NCBI RefSeq assembly: GCF_004327985.1
Contig: NZ_SJDL01000007.1
Coordinates: 119,313 to 183,312, forward strand
Length of the DNA: 64,000 bases
Direction: 5' to 3'
From: Marinobacter halodurans
GTDB taxonomy: Bacteria > Pseudomonadota > Gammaproteobacteria > Pseudomonadales > Oleiphilaceae
The notes under the pieces were generated by a model. The model saw only the letters and a list, made by a program, of their open reading frames with translations, did not search any database and had not been told where the DNA came from. Both the position numbers and the translations under genes were made by a program. Positions 48,366 through 56,791 of this stretch are shown one piece after another (the first letter of the stretch is position 1; each line of letters begins with the position of its first letter).

Positions 48366-50645
48366 TCAGCTCTCTTCCGGCGCCGGGCGATGCTGCATGG
48401 CGTTGATCCAGATCGGGTTGGAGAAGGCTTTCTTGCCGTCCGCATCTTCAACAACCACGGCGTAGAAGGTGTCCAAGTCCACCGTAATGTCGAATTCGGC
48501 ACGGCCCTGATTCGGTTTGTTCTCGAACGTCCGTTCGTCCACGACCTGGCCGCCCTGGCCAATCAGTTGGATGGATTTCAGGCCGTTGGCGGCCTCCAGA
48601 TCAAACCCGAGCGTGGTGGATTCGCCCTGCTTGAAGGTGAAGTCATCGCCGAAGGCGTGATCCGGGTAGATCAGCGGGCCGAAGCTCACGAACGCATGGC
48701 CGTCACGCAGCGCCGCCACAAAGTTCTGTGCGTCCACCGCACCCGGAACCCGGGCATAAGCCCGCACGGCACCGGAACGATGCTGCCAGACGTCGTGCAC
48801 GTCCGACCCAGCGCTCAGGTAAATGCGCTCGCCGTGGCTCCAGTGATCCCAGGCCTTGTGCAGGGTCTTCTCGTATTCGCCCTCGATGTTGATTTCCATC
48901 AGGTCGAACCGCGGGAAGTAGCCCCCGGTGGCGGTGCCGTTCTCCACGTTGGTGTAGTAGCCGTACTTGATGTACGGGTGGTTCATCTGGATCGCTTCCG
49001 CGCCCAGGGCTTCCCGCTGACCCACGATGTCCTGGATGGAGGCGGTGCCGGAGTTGATGCGGTAGTCCGCGTCCGGATCGATGGGGTAGGGGTTGAAGTG
49101 CCCCCAGGACGCGGAAATCTCGATGGACGGGATAAACGGCACGTCGCGGCTGGCCGCCAGTTTCGCGGCTTCGTGCAGGTTGCGCGTGGTGTCGTGGTCC
49201 AGCAACAGCATCAGGTCCAGCCCCGCCGACAGCTCGGAGCGGATGACGTATTCCGGTGGCGTGAAGCCATCCAGTACGTCGGAATGGTGGTGCATGTCCG
49301 CCGAATACCAGTGACGGTCGTTCGGTGCGGTGGTCTGGGTGACGGTGACGGCCTGATCGGTGGTTTCGCCCGAATCGACATGAACCTTCACGTTGGTCGG
49401 CTGGCTCAGGAAGTTTTCGCCATACGCCACTTCAAACACGTAGTCGCCCGGCGCGATGGGGATTTCCCGCTGACCCACCCGCTTGAGATCGGTGAAGTAG
49501 GTTTCCTTGCCGAGGAAGCCAACCAGTGGTTTCTGGCCTTCCTTGATCTTCAGGAGCGCGTCCCGCGGCTCGCCGGTCTGGGCATCCGTGACGTTGAAGT
49601 GGACGGTGCCGGGGGCTTTAACGCCGTCAAAGTCGACGGTCTGTTGGCCGTCGGCCGTCACCATGACATCGACCGGCGCGCTGTCCGCATAGCTGCGTGC
49701 GGTGGCGTAGAGCCGGTATTCGCCGGTGGGCAGTTGCAGGTTGTAGTGGCCTTCGTGGCCCATCGCCCAGGTGTAGGGCTTGCCGTTTTTCTCAACCACG
49801 ACGACGGGATCGGCCACCGTGTCGCCATCGGCGGTTTCCACCTCTCCGGACACCTCGCCGGCGGCCACGCCCTTGCGCTGGATCGCCGATTCCACCGCCC
49901 GCGCGATGCTGCCGTCCGGCAGGACCTGAACCCAGCCCTCGAAGGTCCGGGATTCGCCCGGCGCCAGATCGTGTTTCTGGTAGAGGTCGCGGGCGTCGTA
50001 GTCGATGTAGTTCATGTAGGGGGCATGGAGGATGAACCCCCAGTCCTCGTCGTAGGCCGCGGACCAGTCGGCGAATGCCGCGTCCGTGGGGCCTTCCTCG
50101 GTGCCGTGCATGCCCGCCGGTCCGAACAGGTGCCCGCCGTCCGGCCACATGACATACCCGGAGAGGATGTCTTTGTAGGCCTTGTCGCTGTCGTTGGCCA
50201 TCTCGGTCACGACGTGGATCTGATCGGCGCCGGCTTCGAGCGTGTAGGTGGTGGTCAGTTCCACGCCTTCCCAGTCCCGTTGGACTTTAACAACGCCGCG
50301 CTCCGGGCCGCTTTCCACGATCGTGAAATCCTGGTGCGTGGTGGGCCAGCTGGACCAGTTGTTGGGGATGAAGTCGATCAGCGAGACCTTGTCCCGCGCC
50401 GGCTTGCCGTCGTGGACCGGCGCCGCATCGATGATGCCACCGGGCGCCACGCCCCAGGGTGGTGCCGAGTCCACGGCAATGGAGGCGACCAGGTGGTCGT
50501 TCTGAAGCTGTATGTCCTGTTGGGCTGTGGCGTCTCCGTTCCGTAGCGGGGTCGGGCCACGCGTGACCGACACATCGGCCGTGGCGTACCCGGTTACCAG
50601 GGCGAGGCCCAGGGACAGGGCCGTCGTCTTGATTGCATTGGGCAT
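48366..50645 (-). CDS. CehA/McbA-family secreted metallohydrolase (PHP domain)
   Basis: A 759-residue protein with a signal peptide (ALSLGLALVTGYATA), an N-terminal beta-rich carbohydrate-binding-like half, carboxypeptidase-regulatory-like segments, and a C-terminal PHP-type domain. Metal-site motifs include YSADMHHHSDVLDG, LLLDHDT, IEISASWGHFN and SAGSDVHDVW. Named relatives hydrolyse carbaryl or act in microcin maturation; the substrate here is unknown. AAGGAG precedes ATG 50645. Two matching palindromes lie upstream, so it is probably under a dedicated repressor. Confidence 0.87.
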   Translation of the reverse strand: MPNAIKTTALSLGLALVTGYATADVSVTRGPTPLRNGDATAQQDIQLQNDHLVASIAVDSAPPWGVAPGGIIDAAPVHDGKPARDKVSLIDFIPNNWSSWPTTHQDFTIVESGPERGVVKVQRDWEGVELTTTYTLEAGADQIHVVTEMANDSDKAYKDILSGYVMWPDGGHLFGPAGMHGTEEGPTDAAFADWSAAYDEDWGFILHAPYMNYIDYDARDLYQKHDLAPGESRTFEGWVQVLPDGSIARAVESAIQRKGVAAGEVSGEVETADGDTVADPVVVVEKNGKPYTWAMGHEGHYNLQLPTGEYRLYATARSYADSAPVDVMVTADGQQTVDFDGVKAPGTVHFNVTDAQTGEPRDALLKIKEGQKPLVGFLGKETYFTDLKRVGQREIPIAPGDYVFEVAYGENFLSQPTNVKVHVDSGETTDQAVTVTQTTAPNDRHWYSADMHHHSDVLDGFTPPEYVIRSELSAGLDLMLLLDHDTTRNLHEAAKLAASRDVPFIPSIEISASWGHFNPYPIDPDADYRINSGTASIQDIVGQREALGAEAIQMNHPYIKYGYYTNVENGTATGGYFPRFDLMEINIEGEYEKTLHKAWDHWSHGERIYLSAGSDVHDVWQHRSGAVRAYARVPGAVDAQNFVAALRDGHAFVSFGPLIYPDHAFGDDFTFKQGESTTLGFDLEAANGLKSIQLIGQGGQVVDERTFENKPNQGRAEFDITVDLDTFYAVVVEDADGKKAFSNPIWINAMQHRPAPEES

Positions 50646-50730
50646 GGAATCTCCTTCTAGCCATTCAGAATGCGTTTCTGGGTGTTTCTTATCCTTTTGT
50701 ATGAGTCTGGATCGGAAGCAGGGTACGAGG

Positions 50731-50782
50731 CATTGAACAAGCGTTCAATGTTGACAAGTGCAAAATTGAACAATGGTTCAAT
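50731..50782. promoter_or_regulatory. Two identical palindromic operators ATTGAAC-N4-GTTCAAT
   Basis: ATTGAAC-AAGC-GTTCAAT (50732-50749) and ATTGAAC-AATG-GTTCAAT (50765-50782) are perfect 7-bp-arm palindromes, centre to centre 33 bp, that is three helical turns. They sit 86-137 bp before the cehA-like start. The shape suits a TetR-type dimer, but no such gene is in the window. The remaining 50646-51140 sequence has no supported gene. Confidence 0.75.
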
Positions 50783-51142
50783 GCGATTTTCCGGAGGCAA
50801 CGACAACAAGCGCAACCCGCATGGGGTCATCCGTCCTCGCATAGTGGCGCATATCGCCGGGTGTTTAGCGGGCTTGTAATTGCCCCTTTGCGGTGTTGCG
50901 GGGCTTCGGTTCGTCACCGGCCTTCTCGCCCCTGTCGATCTCGGTGGTACTGACCCTGTTGCCGGGACTCAGGAGTGTCCCCCTGATGGCCGTGGCGATA
51001 CCGTTTGTGGTGGTGATCTTCCTGGGGCTGATCTGGCGTGAGCCGGAACCGGCCAGCCCCGGCATCCTCCCTCGACGCGTTCCCCGTCTGGTCGACGGGT
51101 CGCCTGTGTCACCTTGTAATCGGCGATCAGTACCATAAGGTC

Positions 51143-51172
51143 AGTACTAGGTACTAATCTGATGACAGTCAT
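51143..51172. promoter_or_regulatory. Palindromes in the encapsulin operon promoter
   Basis: AGTAC-TAG-GTACT (51143-51155) and ATGAC-A-GTCAT (51162-51172) lie 24-53 bp before the encapsulated ferritin start codon. Their position suggests operators of an iron- or redox-responsive regulator; they do not match a Fur box. Confidence 0.45.
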
Positions 51173-51195
51173 CCACCCAAGTTACGGAGAATGCA

Positions 51196-51585
51196 ATGGC
51201 CGGTGCGAGCGAGAGTTATCACGAACCCATCGAGATGCTGTCCGAAAAAACCAAGGAGATGCATCGTGCCCTGGTGTCGGTCCAGGAAGAGCTGGAAGCC
51301 GTCGACTGGTACCAGCAGCGGGCGGATGCCAGTACCGATGAAGAGCTGAAAGGCCTGTTGCTGCACAACATGCGGGAAGAGATCGAACATGCCTGCATGG
51401 TATTGGAGTGGCTACGCCGCAACAGCCCGGACTTCGCCAAGCAGATGGACATCTACCTGTATACCGACAAGCCCATCCTGGATGCGGAGGAAGCCGAGTC
51501 GAGCCTGGAAGAGCCCCCGGTCGGGAATGGGACTCGCCGGGCACTGAGTCATTTCACCATTGGCACGATGAAGGGGGGAGTCTAA
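51196..51585 (+). CDS. Encapsulated ferritin (EncFtn) cargo protein
   Basis: A 129-residue helical ferroxidase that packs inside encapsulin shells. Residues equal in position to the studied Rhodospirillum rubrum EncFtn site are visible: Glu31, Glu32, Glu34, Trp38, Glu62 and His65 (EELEAVDWY; REEIEHACM). An acidic linker (EAEESSLEEPP region) leads to a C-terminal cargo-loading peptide, LSHFTIGTMKGG. It oxidises Fe(II) for storage in the shell. It starts the operon, ending 3 bp before the shell gene. Confidence 0.93.
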   Translation: MAGASESYHEPIEMLSEKTKEMHRALVSVQEELEAVDWYQQRADASTDEELKGLLLHNMREEIEHACMVLEWLRRNSPDFAKQMDIYLYTDKPILDAEEAESSLEEPPVGNGTRRALSHFTIGTMKGGV

Positions 51586-51588
51586 AGC

Positions 51589-52395
51589 ATGAACTACCTC
51601 AACCGGGATAACGCCTCATTCTCGAAAGACATCTGGGACCAGATCGACAGCACCGCCATCAATGCCGCACGGGAAATCCTGACCGGCCGGCGCTTCCTGG
51701 AGGTGGACGGCCCTTATGGTGTGGGCCTGACCGCCATCGAAGTTGGCGAGGAAGGCTACTGCCGCCAGCCCGCCCCCGATGAAGCCGGGGCCGTGCTCAG
51801 CCGCTCTGTGGCCATCCCGATGCTGCGCAAGAGCTTCGGCCTCAGCGTGCGCCGCATACAGGGTTACGAGGCGATGGGCCAGCCGCTGGACCTGCGCTCG
51901 GTGGAAGACGCCGCCGAAGCCGTCGCTCGGCGCGAGGAAGAGTTCATCTACTACGGCCAGCCAGACTTCGGTCTGGAAGGCCTGATGACCGCCAAGGGCC
52001 GCAACGAGGTGAAGTCCGCCGACTGGACCAAGGTGGAGCAGGCGCTCAACGACGTGCTGTCGGCCGTCGACGAGCTGGACAAGAAAGGCTTTCACGGGCC
52101 TTACGCCCTGGCGCTGCCTCCGAGTTGGTACAACCAGCTGTTCCGCCGCTACGAAGGCAGCGACATGCTTCAGCTCGAGCACCTCAAGCGTCTGTGCGAA
52201 CTGGGCGTGTTCAAGGCGGAAATCGAGGGCGCCGTGCTGGTGGATGCCCGGGTCGGGCGCATCATCATCGGCCAGGACCTGATGACCGGCTACTCGTCCA
52301 ACGATGGCATCCATCACCAGATGTTCACCAGCGAGAGCCTGGTGCTGCGCGTGGAGGAGCCGGGCGCCATCTGCACGCTGGTCCGGAAGAAGTAA
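51589..52395 (+). CDS. Family 1 encapsulin shell protein
   Basis: A 268-residue HK97-fold protein that self-assembles into a nanocompartment. Matching regions are the N-terminal DIWDQIDSTAINAAREILTGRR, the VDGPYGVGLTAI stretch, PMLRKSFGLSVRRIQGYEA and the C-terminal FTSESLVLRVEEPGAICTL. Strong AAGGGGGGAG precedes the ATG. Length fits small T=1 encapsulins. Flanked by its ferritin cargo and a flavin reductase. Confidence 0.95.
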   Translation: MNYLNRDNASFSKDIWDQIDSTAINAAREILTGRRFLEVDGPYGVGLTAIEVGEEGYCRQPAPDEAGAVLSRSVAIPMLRKSFGLSVRRIQGYEAMGQPLDLRSVEDAAEAVARREEEFIYYGQPDFGLEGLMTAKGRNEVKSADWTKVEQALNDVLSAVDELDKKGFHGPYALALPPSWYNQLFRRYEGSDMLQLEHLKRLCELGVFKAEIEGAVLVDARVGRIIIGQDLMTGYSSNDGIHHQMFTSESLVLRVEEPGAICTLVRKK

Positions 52396-52401
52396 GCCGC
52401 C

Positions 52402-53361
52402 ATGGCCAGCCCGTCCGACATCCGCCGGGCCCGGCAGCTCGCCCAGGCCACGCTGGCTGATCTGGACAGCCTGGACACGTTCCGCCGGAACAGCGGGGAT
52501 GCGGGATTGCAGTCGATGCTGTCCCGCATCCACCAACGCCGCTGGGCGCAATCGTCCCGGCTGCTGGAATGGGCCGGGCGCCAGATGGGCGGCGTGGTGC
52601 CGGAGATCTCCGCCGATCAAGGCGAAGCCGCTTCCGGTACGACCCAACCCCCATCGGTGGAAAGCCCGGCCCATCCCGCCGTCAGCGACATCGTGAACGT
52701 GACTGACGATCTGGTGCGCTTCACCGTCCCGCGCCCGACGGACTTCCGCTTCGAGCCCGGTCAGTCGGTCAAGGTGGGCTTGGGTGACGTCCGACGCAGC
52801 TTCTCGATCGTCTCCGCGCCCCACGAGCCCCAACTGGAGTTCTTCGTCGAGCTGGTCCCGGGCGGGCGAATGTCCGAACAGATGCGGAACCTGAAGGTCG
52901 GCCAGCCCATCGACCTGGGCCAGCCCAAGGGTGGGCTGCGCTTCGACAACCGTTTCGCCAACCACCTCATGATTTCCACCGTCACCGGCATCAACCCCTT
53001 CATCAGCATCCTGCGGAATGCGTTCCAGCAGACCGATCCCGGACACCGCTTCCACGTCCTGCAAGGCGCCAGCTATCAGGACGAATTTGGCTACGCCGAC
53101 GAGCTGACCCGACTGGCCACGGCCCACCCGGATCGCGTGTGCTACCTGGCCACTGTTAGTCGGCCGGATGAAAACCGTAATGCCGGCTGGTCGGGCTGCA
53201 CGGGTAGGGTGGATTCGCTAATGGAAGATTACATTCGGGAGGCTGGTTTGAAGCCGGAGGATACGCTGGTGTACCTGTGTGGTCACTCCGGGATGATCGA
53301 TGCGTTGACGCCACGTTGTCGGGCGTTGGGGTTTGAGGTGCGTACCGAGAGTTATGACTAG
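52402..53361 (+). CDS. FNR-type flavin reductase of the encapsulin operon
   Basis: A 319-residue protein starting 6 bp after the shell gene. About 90 N-terminal helical residues are followed by a ferredoxin-reductase fold: FAD-binding RRSFSIVSAP, NAD(P)-binding TVTGINPFISIL, YLCGHSGMID near the end and a C-terminal FEVRTESYD. It could deliver electrons to release stored iron as Fe(II) or to partner proteins; no cargo-loading peptide is visible. Its last ~160 bp occur again at 55547-55706. A terminator follows. Confidence 0.88.
   Translation: MASPSDIRRARQLAQATLADLDSLDTFRRNSGDAGLQSMLSRIHQRRWAQSSRLLEWAGRQMGGVVPEISADQGEAASGTTQPPSVESPAHPAVSDIVNVTDDLVRFTVPRPTDFRFEPGQSVKVGLGDVRRSFSIVSAPHEPQLEFFVELVPGGRMSEQMRNLKVGQPIDLGQPKGGLRFDNRFANHLMISTVTGINPFISILRNAFQQTDPGHRFHVLQGASYQDEFGYADELTRLATAHPDRVCYLATVSRPDENRNAGWSGCTGRVDSLMEDYIREAGLKPEDTLVYLCGHSGMIDALTPRCRALGFEVRTESYD
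53201..53360 (+). repeat. Direct repeat, copy 1 (3' end of reductase gene)
   Basis: 160 bp matching 55547-55706 at 151 positions, same orientation, offset 2346 bp. The match weakens past the stop codon but GAGTCTGTC is shared a little further on. It is the native copy, within the intact gene. Confidence 0.95.
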
Positions 53362-53363
53362 AA

Positions 53364-53388
53364 GGGAGTCTGTCGCTCCCGCCTTTTT
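53364..53388 (+). terminator. Terminator of the encapsulin operon
   Basis: GGGAG / CTCCC stem with a 7-base loop, then GCC and five Ts, starting 3 bp after the reductase stop codon. Confidence 0.8.
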
Positions 53389-53398
53389 CGGATCAAAG

Positions 53399-54298
53399 TC
53401 AGCGATCCAGGATCTTGTCCAGAAGGCTCAGATGTTCTTGGTAAGCATCCGGCTTTGACTTCCTAAACCGCTCCAGATTAAGCAGTTTCCACTTCACCGA
53501 CGGAAAATCCTTGTAATCATAAACCGACCAATCAGGTTCCAGCCGGTTGAAACTGCGCAAGAACGCCTTGTCCTGCTCACTCAGCGTTTTCCTGACCGTT
53601 TCAATAAGGCTCTGCCTTATCCGCTCAAACTCTTCATAGGTGAACGTCAGCGCGCTCATGCCTTCAAACTGGTTTTCAAAGGCGCCGCGCTGATCCAGTA
53701 AGTTTGGATCGAGCATTTCGTGGGTGGGGCGATTAGAGCAAATCAGGCCATACAGCAGGCCTTTCCTGATCTCATCATTAAGCCCCTCGTTTTCCAGCAA
53801 CAATTTGACATCAAAGAGGTCTCTGGGGTGCTGGCGATCAAGGGCCGCGCAGAGCTTTCCGCCGTAAAGCTGGGCACGCGGCACTAGCGGCACGGCGCAA
53901 AATGCGTCAAACGCCTCTTGGGCCGCATCGCATAAAGGCAGCTTCTCTGGTGTGCCCAGCAAACCCCGGCCCACCATATTGACCTCAATTTTGATAAGCA
54001 CGCCGGCTTCATCAAGCTGAAGCTTGCAGGTATGCGCTTTGTGCTGAATCCGCACAGAGGGACGCAGCGCCTCGATTCTATCCTTAATGCGAAGCAGCCC
54101 CTCATTGATCGCGGCCAACGCCTCTTCGCGTGGGCTGATGTCCACATAGGTCAGATCAATATCAACCGAGAGCCTTGGCATATCGCGCACAAACAGGTTG
54201 ATCGCTGTGCCGCCATGCATGGCAAAGCAGGTCTCTTTGGCCACTTCCGGCAGCACACTGAGTAACAGGCCGACCTGCTTTCTATAGGTTTCGTTCAT
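53399..54298 (-). CDS. AbiEii-type nucleotidyltransferase toxin
   Basis: A 299-residue toxin of the type IV AbiE toxin-antitoxin system. It has the nucleotidyltransferase motif (HGGTAINLFVRD then SVDIDLTY: G29-G30, D46-x-D48), KIEVNM and the C-terminal KLCAALDRQHPRDLFDVKLL. Such toxins modify a cellular target (tRNA for related enzymes) and confer phage defence by abortive infection. ATG 54298 overlaps the antitoxin stop (ATGA), which fixes the start. Base composition is more AT-rich than flanking genes, a sign of transfer. Confidence 0.92.
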   Translation of the reverse strand: MNETYRKQVGLLLSVLPEVAKETCFAMHGGTAINLFVRDMPRLSVDIDLTYVDISPREEALAAINEGLLRIKDRIEALRPSVRIQHKAHTCKLQLDEAGVLIKIEVNMVGRGLLGTPEKLPLCDAAQEAFDAFCAVPLVPRAQLYGGKLCAALDRQHPRDLFDVKLLLENEGLNDEIRKGLLYGLICSNRPTHEMLDPNLLDQRGAFENQFEGMSALTFTYEEFERIRQSLIETVRKTLSEQDKAFLRSFNRLEPDWSVYDYKDFPSVKWKLLNLERFRKSKPDAYQEHLSLLDKILDR

Positions 54299-55065
54299 AC
54301 GTGTGCTTCCAGCTCCCGTGGCACGGTGATCTGGTATGCGGAGATATAAACGCCATTTGGCACGATGGCGCGCTTCCCTGATCCAAGATCCACCTTGTCC
54401 AGGTTGAGATAGTCCAGCCACTGATGACCGGCTTTTGCGGCCATATAAAGGAACAGCCGCTTGACCTTCACTGAACGGCAGCTTTCCAGCAGCTTTTGAA
54501 CGCCCGCCGGGCGCAGGTTGTTAAGTCCTTCCATCAACTCGTAGACTTCAACAAGGGGCTGGGATTTGGGCGCCATATACAAGCATTCCATCACCGCTCT
54601 GGCGGGCGATGATATTTTGACCGTGAAGCTCTTATGCTCATGGTCCACCAACCCCAGCTCAGGGGGAAGGAATGAGCTCAGCTTGCAATCAACGCTTAAT
54701 CCCCAATCGTACTTTTTAAACCAGAGCGGCAGGCCCTCGCTGGCACTACCAAAGAGCTGGGCTTTTTTAGCCGAGAGCTCCAGATAGTGTGATTTGCCTT
54801 GCAGGGCGAGGGCTGTCTTGCCTGCCGGATGCACTGATAGGCCAAGCTGGGCCTGCAGGGCGTAGACTCCGCCCAGATAGTCCAGCTGATCGCCGCAGCG
54901 CACGAGAGCGCCAGTGCCTATAGAGTCAAACCACTGGCTTTTACGATACTGCTTTTGCAGTTCCAGGCTATAGCCTTGCTCAGCCAGCCATGCGGATAAC
55001 AGCACGATATCTCTGGGTTGCGTGCTTAAAAGCTTGTTTAATTTTGAGGCCCTAGCGGTATTCAT
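54295..55065 (-). CDS. AbiEi-type antitoxin
   Basis: A 256-residue antitoxin with an N-terminal winged helix (LNKLLSTQPRDIVLLSAWLAEQ) for DNA binding and operon autoregulation, and a C-terminal domain that opposes the toxin (SSPARAVMECLYMAP, GLNNLRPAGVQKLLESC). It precedes the toxin with a 4-bp overlap. The ~100 bp upstream are very AT-rich, and a TTGCCA...TTAAAT promoter-like pair lies there on the minus strand. Confidence 0.92.
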   Translation of the reverse strand: MNTARASKLNKLLSTQPRDIVLLSAWLAEQGYSLELQKQYRKSQWFDSIGTGALVRCGDQLDYLGGVYALQAQLGLSVHPAGKTALALQGKSHYLELSAKKAQLFGSASEGLPLWFKKYDWGLSVDCKLSSFLPPELGLVDHEHKSFTVKISSPARAVMECLYMAPKSQPLVEVYELMEGLNNLRPAGVQKLLESCRSVKVKRLFLYMAAKAGHQWLDYLNLDKVDLGSGKRAIVPNGVYISAYQITVPRELEAHV

Positions 55066-55166
55066 ACTACCAATTTAAAGAAAATTTTAAACATTGGCAA
55101 CGAGCGGGTTTATTTTTTATAACAGGACGGTATCTTTAATGCATTAGAAAAAATATTTTTAAACCG

Positions 55167-55213
55167 ATCCAATCAGAGCCCCCTACCGCAACCAAGGTCC
55201 GGCCAACCGACAT
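55167..55213 (+). repeat. Short imperfect repeat, copy A (upstream of abiE)
   Basis: A 47-bp stretch beginning ATCCAATCAG and ending ACCGACAT resembles 60421-60462, which begins and ends identically. Both lie just 5' of minus-strand accessory genes (AbiEi; GNAT). Nature unknown. Confidence 0.5.
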
Positions 55214-55231
55214 CTGATACTTTTCGTTCAT

Positions 55232-55540
55232 GGCTCTTCACTTCTTTTGGTGGGTAACCCTTTATTTCCCCACCGTTTTTGGTCACTGTTATCTCATCCG
55301 ATTAACGCGATGGATGGTGGCCACCGTTGGATCAATGCACCCTCTACGAACAGATTCTTGGGCTCTCCTCGCCCTGGTTTGTCTCAGGCGTCGAGCTGAA
55401 CAAGGGTCAGGGCGAAGTCGTAGTCCAAGTCGATCTGGACCGAAGTGTTGCGCTTTCCTGCCCTCGCTGCGGTCGTACTTGCCCGGGCTACGACTCCAGA
55501 GAACGTCGTTGGCGTCACCTCGATACCTGCTCTTCTTAGT
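55232..55540 (+). mobile_element. Truncated ISL3-family insertion sequence (left part)
   Basis: GGCTCTTCACTTCTTTTGG at 55232 begins a probable left inverted repeat of ISL3 type. From TTG 55327 the frame encodes about 68 residues of an ISL3 transposase N-terminus: YEQILGLSSPWFV, the zinc-finger CPRCGRTCPGYDSRERRWRH and LDTC. Homology ends near 55530 and the sequence runs straight into the reductase repeat. The DDE domain and right end are absent, so it cannot move by itself. Confidence 0.8.
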
Positions 55541-55546
55541 TGGGTG

Positions 55547-55706
55547 CGGGCAGGGTGGATTCGCTAGCGGAAGACTACATTCGGGAGGCTGGTTTGAAGC
55601 CGGAGGACACGCTGGTGTACCTGTGCGGTCACTCCGGGATGATCGATGCGCTGACACCTCGTTGTCGGGCGTTGGGGTTTGAGGTGCGTACCGAGAGTTA
55701 TGACTA
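55547..55706 (+). pseudogene. Second copy of the reductase 3' end (direct repeat copy 2)
   Basis: Encodes GRVDSLAEDYIREAGLKPED and the rest of the reductase C-terminus to ESYD and its stop. Compared with 53201-53360 nine bases differ; eight codons change, seven of them synonymously (the exception is Met to Ala at 53221-53223). No start codon or 5' part is present. The pattern says the copy diverged as working coding sequence before being placed here. Confidence 0.85.
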
Positions 55707-55891
55707 ACTAAGAGTCTGTCTCGCCCGGAACCCTGCACAGAACTATTTTGCGGACTGACAGCCACCAAGATAAGTCTGTCCCGTTTGATCTCCTGGATAG
55801 GCATCTGCGACTGGCCATTTACGGCCTGCTCACATACTCTGCGTACCGTCTTGATCCATTGCCCCTCTGTACGCAGGAGTGAATACGCCCC

Positions 55892-56791
55892 ATGAATGAT
55901 GTCGCGGACCGGCCGCTCGCTGGCATCCTGCTCCGAGTCCTGTCGGGACTGTTCTTTGCCGCTATGCTGGTCTGCGTCAAAGCCGTCAGTAACGATGTCC
56001 CGCTTGGGCAAACCGTGTTCTTCCGCTCGGCCTTTGCGTTGCTTCCGATCGTGGCGTTCATGATGTGGCGGCGCGAGTTCCCTCGAGCCCTGGCTACGCG
56101 GCGACCCTATGGTCACCTGCTGCGCTCCGGCCTGGGCGCGGCGGCCATGTTCGCCTCTTTCGCCGCGGTGGCGCGATTGCCGGTGGCCGAGGCGACGTTG
56201 CTGGCGCAACTCTCGCCGGTGGCCCTCGCCATGGGCGGTGTGCTGCTACTGGGCGAGCGCCTGACTCCGCACCGGGTCGCCGCATTGGCACTCGTGCTGT
56301 GCGGGGTGGCCTTGCTTGTCCTGCCAGAACTGCGTGGTGGCCCTGCTGCGGATCGCCTGTTCGGCTACGGGCTGGGCATCCTCAGTGCATTGCTGTCCGC
56401 GGGCGCGCTGCTTACTGTGCGTCGCATCTCGCGTACTGAAAGCCCCGCCACCATTGCATTCTACTTTGTGTTCGTAACGACCCTTGCAGGCCTGGCAACC
56501 CTTGGTCTGGGCTGGGTGTCCGTGGACGGGCCAATGCTTGCACTGCTGGTTCTGGCCGGGCTGTTCGGTGGTGCGGCACATATCTGCATGACGGTGGCAT
56601 TGGGCATGACCGAGGTATCACGGTTGGCTCCCTTTGAATACCTGGCGCTGATCTGGCCTGTGTTGGCCGACCTGTGGCTGTTCGGGCAGCCGCTTTCCGA
56701 GGGCTTCGTGCTGGCCCTGCCATTGGTGCTGGGCGGTGCCATGATGGCGGCGATGGAGGGAAGGCGGCTCAGATGGCGGCTTCAACGATGA
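55892..56791 (+). CDS. EamA/DMT-family transporter
   Basis: A 299-residue protein with ten helices and two EamA halves (LSGLFFAAMLVCVKAVSND and SALLSAGALLTVRRISR). Probably exports metabolites. AGGAG lies upstream of ATG 55892. Its 3' end overlaps the convergent iron-transport ATPase by 23 bp. The 185 bp before it, after the reductase remnant, show no gene. Confidence 0.87.
   Translation: MNDVADRPLAGILLRVLSGLFFAAMLVCVKAVSNDVPLGQTVFFRSAFALLPIVAFMMWRREFPRALATRRPYGHLLRSGLGAAAMFASFAAVARLPVAEATLLAQLSPVALAMGGVLLLGERLTPHRVAALALVLCGVALLVLPELRGGPAADRLFGYGLGILSALLSAGALLTVRRISRTESPATIAFYFVFVTTLAGLATLGLGWVSVDGPMLALLVLAGLFGGAAHICMTVALGMTEVSRLAPFEYLALIWPVLADLWLFGQPLSEGFVLALPLVLGGAMMAAMEGRRLRWRLQR

Noticed and set aside
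50670..51138. Open frames of 66-86 codons in the gap before the encapsulin operon
   Set aside because: They overlap each other on both strands, have no domain or convincing ribosome-binding site, and one covers the operator palindromes.
55707..55891. Minus-strand frame containing TEGQWIKTVRRVCEQ
   Set aside because: It continues antisense through the EamA gene and matches no family I can name.
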